From the NCBI GenBank assembly GCA_026419785.1, contig JAODTK010004999.1:868001-932000 (forward strand): 64,000 nt of DNA, read 5' to 3'. The notes under the pieces were generated by a model. The model was not told the DNA's origin. It saw nothing but the letters and a program-made list of their open reading frames with translations, and made no database searches. This document shows, one piece after another, positions 60,272 to 64,000 of the stretch; the stretch's first letter is position 1, and every line of letters begins with the position of its first letter. The translations under genes and the position numbers were made by a program. Source of the DNA: Sclerodactyla briareus. Lineage: Eukaryota; Echinodermata; Holothuroidea; Dendrochirotida; Sclerodactylidae.

Positions 60272-60530
60272 TCAACAAGGCACAGGTAATCCTGTGCCAG
60301 TTATCGGGAAATACCTGACCCATTTACTAATAAGGGGCGCCTGTTAGTGGGAAGCTATTGAAAGTAAACATTGCCCCATAATGTGTATTTCATTTTTTCG
60401 TTTTTTTTTCTTCAAGAAAAATGAAGTTTTGACCCTAGGGGGGGTAGGGTGTGAGCCTCGTCGGGGACCTTCAACTTGGACCCCCCGTCGGGGAACTCGG
60501 ACCCGGCCGTCGGGGAAATCCTTGGCGCCA

Positions 60531-62984
60531 ACACTGCTTTTCAATAAAATAAACCCACAACTATTCACGCTTTTTTTAGTGTTGCACCGCGGAAATGCGT
60601 GCTCAGTGCGCTTATTCTGCACAGATTGCAGCTATGGCAACCTGGAAATGCAATAAAAAGGGGGGGGGGTAGGCTAAACTTGTTTTCGAACTGGGGCTTC
60701 CATCCTCAATTCAGTAGAACCCCCTGCGAGCTTACGTGCTTTGCATCAAAACCACCCTGCCGCGTGAGGTTTCCCACTTTCATCCCTCAAGCGCCAGGTC
60801 AATATCAATCTTCATAAATTTACAGCACCAAATCACTCATGACGTAGTGAATATCGAAATATAGGCCTACTCTACAAAACAGAGTTGGTGTTTAGGTTGC
60901 TGGCAATTGCACAAGATCACTTGTTGAAAAAAATCTCAATATGAGCAAAACGTGCGCTTCCCTGGGCGGGTATCATCATTCTGTCCGTACTTCCTGCGCG
61001 ATCTGCACTGACATTTTGGCAGAAAAGAGTGTTTCAAAATAAAGTGAGTGGTTCCGGTGTGCTCCCATTGCACCAGTTTGTATTTAAGGCTATCAGGGAT
61101 AGAAACAATCGCATTCCCCTTAAGACCCCTCCCCCATATCAGTTACCAGTATAGATTTCTCATCCCTGGTCCACAAAAAAAACAAAAAAACGGATTGGAC
61201 GTCCCTGCCAACATGACGTTCTGCGATCGGTGTCAAAACCATTACCAACGTTGTGCCAGCTAGCCAAAATGTATGACCTGCAACATGAAAGGATTGTGTG
61301 TAATTGAACAGTTTGAAATGTTCCTTTGAGTAGATTGAATTTTCTCGAAAACTTTGGAAACGGAGTCAGAATTAAACGTATACGTGTAAACAGGTAAAGG
61401 CGACTGCTGTTACATGAGTAACTGAGGAATTTGGGCCAGATCAAAATAGAGCTGAAGGTGCAGTGTTTATGTTGTCGTAGAAAGAAATAAGAAATGGAAT
61501 ACAGGCCTGGTAGTATTTGGTTTAAAGCATCGAGGATTGGTATGGTGGCATTATCAATTATTGAGGATGTGTGGGAAGGGGATAGACACATGAAACAAAT
61601 ATATGGTTGTATATAATATGAAGAAGGGAACATGGAGGAAAAATGAATTATAGAGGATACCACGATTCATTGGAATTATTGGATTATATGAGAGATATTT
61701 CTCAATGATTGAGATATGAGAAACATTAGGTCCTCATTTAGGGACTGGGTATGTTGCTCAAAAGAATGAAACCCGAAGAGCAGAAGAGGGCAATCACCAG
61801 AATACAGGCGTCTCATCGCGGCATACCTGAAACTGTGGTGAAGCTTGATCCGTCGTTTCTATAGCCAAATATCTTTCCGCGAGTTGCAAATAGTGAACAA
61901 TTATCGAAACTACGTTGTAATTTGTGCTTTCACCTTTTCACAAAATGTTCAATTCAGTCAACTATTGGGATAGGAAAATATTTTTGACAGATAGTATAAA
62001 AAAAAAATGAAACAGAAAAATTGCCCCAAAAAATGTGTTTTCCCCACTAAAGAACCTCCCTGGAATTTAATCTTTGTGAAAAATGTGTCCCATTGGGGAA
62101 AAGAGAGGAAAAAAATTTTTTTATTTTTTTCGTTTTTTAATTTTTCAAAATTTGACCATGTTCGGGCACCTGAAACTCCGAGGGAGGATTCTGCGAAAAC
62201 CATGAACAAAATCTGACGGACACGGAAACGCACCCCAAATGCGTGTAACAGGGTCTCAAAATGGGGACCGTTCCCGTGTGGATAGGCTATACGAAAGCTC
62301 GTTTTGTCAGTGCTCGGTACATGGGTGTCCTCTTCAGCGTGCATCACACACGACACACCTGCTTGGAATTCAATGATTTCGGGACCATGGTTATACCCCA
62401 GTGAAAATGGTGGCGGTAAAGTACATCAGGAATAACACAAATATGCATGCAGAGAGACCATACGGGGACGTCCCTGGTGCAAAACATGTCCCCGGGTACA
62501 CAGCGAGAAGTCTCATACAGGTCCCTAAAAGTTTCATTTATTCTCTGAGCAGGCAGGCAGTTAGTCGCTGCAAAATATAATGTTGTTGAGTACTGTCAGA
62601 TTATTGAAGTGGAAAACTGGGATATAGGACAGAAAAGTGAAGGTAAGGGAGGAGAGCAGGGATAAACAGATAACAGGTTGGCTGATTTCACAGCAATCCA
62701 ACGTAGGTTCTGCGTAACTTGATTCCAATGCATCGGAGTGGTGGTGATAAAGAGGAAGGTAGGGAAAATTACATCTCCTCCATAATGGGATTTTGTCATA
62801 AATTGAGAGGTAGGGGTTTTCCTCGTCCGGTAGCACGACAGGAAAATATTGAAGAGCATTACTCATTAGTAAATGATAATCCCAAATTAAAGCTATACGT
62901 GTAGCACTCCCAGGAGTTTCAGTCACACCCTTCCCCATCTCGATGTATTGTACAATATTGCACGATGCTTTGTACAAGTCAATA
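60531..62984. other. Noncoding DNA, partly C-poor
   Basis: Bases ~61480-61740 are C-poor on the plus strand, the opposite asymmetry to 58.7-59.05 kb. A minus-strand frame of 167 codons (61160-61663) and its plus-strand counterpart have no known domain. A T-rich/A-rich stretch at 61998-62150 contains overlapping ORFs produced by simple sequence. Confidence 0.45.
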
Positions 62985-63173
62985 GCCGACGGTGTCCCAC
63001 AAGGATCAATTTTGGGGCCACTGTTATTCTTGATCTATATTAATGATTTTAGCCTATGTCTAACTCACTGTAGAGCTGACATGCATGCAGATGATACCAC
63101 CTTCAGGTCTCAAGTAAGATATTGTTGCAGGGAGATCCCAATTAATATTCGAAAAACTTCACGCAACGAATGA
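62985..63173 (+). pseudogene. LINE reverse-transcriptase fragment
   Basis: The plus-strand frame reads 'DGVPQGSILGPLLFLIYINDFSLCLTHCRADMHADDTTF'. GVPQGSILGPLLFLIYIND and the A-D-D-T of the catalytic YADD box (here H in place of Y) are signatures of non-LTR retrotransposon RTs of the L2/CR1/Rex type. Only ~45 residues around the palm domain are recognisable; upstream and downstream sequence does not continue the alignment. It is a dead fragment and is not obviously part of the LINE at 28.9-29.6 kb. Confidence 0.85.
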
Positions 63174-64000
63174 GTATCAGACGGTCTGGACTAATATTCA
63201 GGTAACCTTCGTAGATTTTTGAACAGGCCACTCGTGCCGACTCTTCAGGATGTTAAAATTCCTCGATTTCCCTTGATATGAAACGCATATCACCCTGCAC
63301 TATTCCCGCATTGCGCCATCATTAGCCGGTGAATGTATGAAGCAACATGTTTTGGAAAATAACTACCGGGGGATATAGACTTATTCTCAGGTAGCACACA
63401 ATGTTGGCGCAACGTTGGTACAATGTTCGCAAGATTGGCTGGTGGCGAAAGTAGGGTTGCCAAAAATACATTTTGCCAACATGTAATCTTACGAACAATT
63501 AGAATGCGAATAATAAACAACTAACAATACACGGTACAATGTACCGGGTATTGTTTGGAACTATTGGGAAGTATATATTATAGCAACATTAATATATATA
63601 TTATAGCAACATGTGACTCTGGCAGTTCCAAATTACATTATTGAGGGAATAACATGACTTTGCTGGGCGAGATAACTTTGAAAATCATATTGCGTTACGT
63701 TCGGCTACCGTTCCGACCTCTCCGATCAAGTCAATTGGAACACTTTACTAAATTAATACTGATGTATACTGCTCATTGTGTCATCGGTCCAGAAGGGCTG
63801 AACTGCTGAATGAGATATTCTAGTCAGATTGCCATTTCATCCTATATTTACTGTTGCTGGTTGCTGAGGAGTACCCTATGGTGGGTGTCATGATGGTGTC
63901 GGGGTGATCCAGTAATGAAAGGCACTCGCAAACGTGACCGTTTTTGTGCTGTGTGTGGTGTGCATCATGTATGCGTGTGGTGTGTGCGGTGTGCGTTGAG
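63174..64000. other. Unannotated right flank
   Basis: Contains 'AATGTTGGCGCAACGTTGG' near 63401 (a degenerate AACGTTG repeat), a duplicated 'ATATATATTATAGCAACAT' pair at 63572-63612, and the start of a GT-rich stretch from about 63945 that runs off the edge. No gene seen. Confidence 0.45.

Larger units (their letters stand above)
54978..60530 (+). mobile_element. 5.5-kb inverted-repeat (foldback-like) element, GGCGCCA termini
   Basis: The left end GGGTGGCGCCAAGCG and right end CTTGGCGCCAACAC share an inverted TGGCGCCA, and both ends carry CCCCGTCGGGGAA-type subrepeats. Inside, arms of ~330 bp (55235-55565 and 59370-59690) pair in inverted orientation around a 3.8-kb loop. The loop holds a CTAGTC-rich patch, an E fragment, an inverted end fragment and a pyrimidine-rich strand; the right side is split by a SINE. 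I find no transposase, RT or capsid-type protein. The short derivative at 11.2-11.85 kb shows that the two ends belong to one family. Superfamily unknown. Confidence 0.6.

Noticed and set aside
54978-60530. LTR retroelement suggested by TGGCGCC, a primer-binding-site-like word
   Set aside because: The ends are inverted, not direct, repeats, and no retroelement protein is recognisable between them.
61160-61663. 167-codon minus-strand ORF as a membrane protein
   Set aside because: Its hydrophobic, Ser/Phe/Leu-rich character follows from the C-poor plus strand, and no helix pattern or family is evident.

Overview
This is a gene-poor stretch of animal genomic DNA. No ORF encodes a recognisable intact protein, no rRNA or free-standing tRNA gene is visible, and nearly everything I can identify is repeat-derived: DNA transposons with terminal inverted repeats (TIRs), LINE fragments, one tRNA-derived SINE, tandem arrays and long noncoding elements. 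Base composition is AT-rich, with many long homopolymer tracts. The wording of the repeats (blocks of TGACCT-type half-sites followed by 'ACCAAGTTT' segments, GACAGACA tails, TAGGCCTA-type motifs, ~160-bp units inside hairpin-ended elements) suggests a marine invertebrate such as an echinoderm, hemichordate or bivalve. That placement is inference and weak.

Layout. Bases 1-3945 are a tandem array of a ~625-bp unit. Bases 3592-8420 are two head-to-tail copies of a ~2.4-kb block. Differences between these copies are dominated by single-base indels, which points to unpolished long-read sequence. Around 8.9-10.4 kb lies the first 'D' element: ~150-165-bp units between a 5' and a 3' hairpin. Further D-type loci are at 21.4-22.2, 38.0-39.3 and 45.5-46.4 kb. 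At 11.2-11.85 kb is a deletion derivative of a large inverted-repeat element whose long copy occupies 55.0-60.5 kb. The stretch 12-19.8 kb looks mostly single-copy. At 19.8-20.5, 37.1-37.35 (inverted) and 48.26-50.12 kb are three copies of one TIR family. A hAT element with an intact 8-bp target duplication is at 20.8-22.5 kb.

At 23.8-26.35 kb is an 'E' element (ends TATATCCC, 3' hairpin) holding two ~1.1-kb units and GGC-triplet tracts; related copies are at 29.56-30.19 and 57.5-57.96 kb. At 28.04-28.54 kb is a PIF/Harbinger derivative with a transposase remnant, followed by the 3' part of an L2/CR1-type LINE. At 35.7-36.4 kb is a Harbinger-like MITE that encloses a minisatellite. At 50.1-55.0 kb I see nothing recognisable. 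The large element at 55.0-60.5 kb contains a SINE, an E fragment and an inverted end fragment. A LINE reverse-transcriptase fragment is near 63.0 kb.

The most interesting signals are structural: compensatory base changes in the terminal hairpins of the D elements, nuclear-receptor-like AGGTCA direct repeats carried by two repeat families, two perfect palindromes with transcription-factor-like cores in otherwise unremarkable DNA, and a ~400-bp cluster of CTAGTC motifs. Because the window is noncoding, functions for these are hypotheses only.
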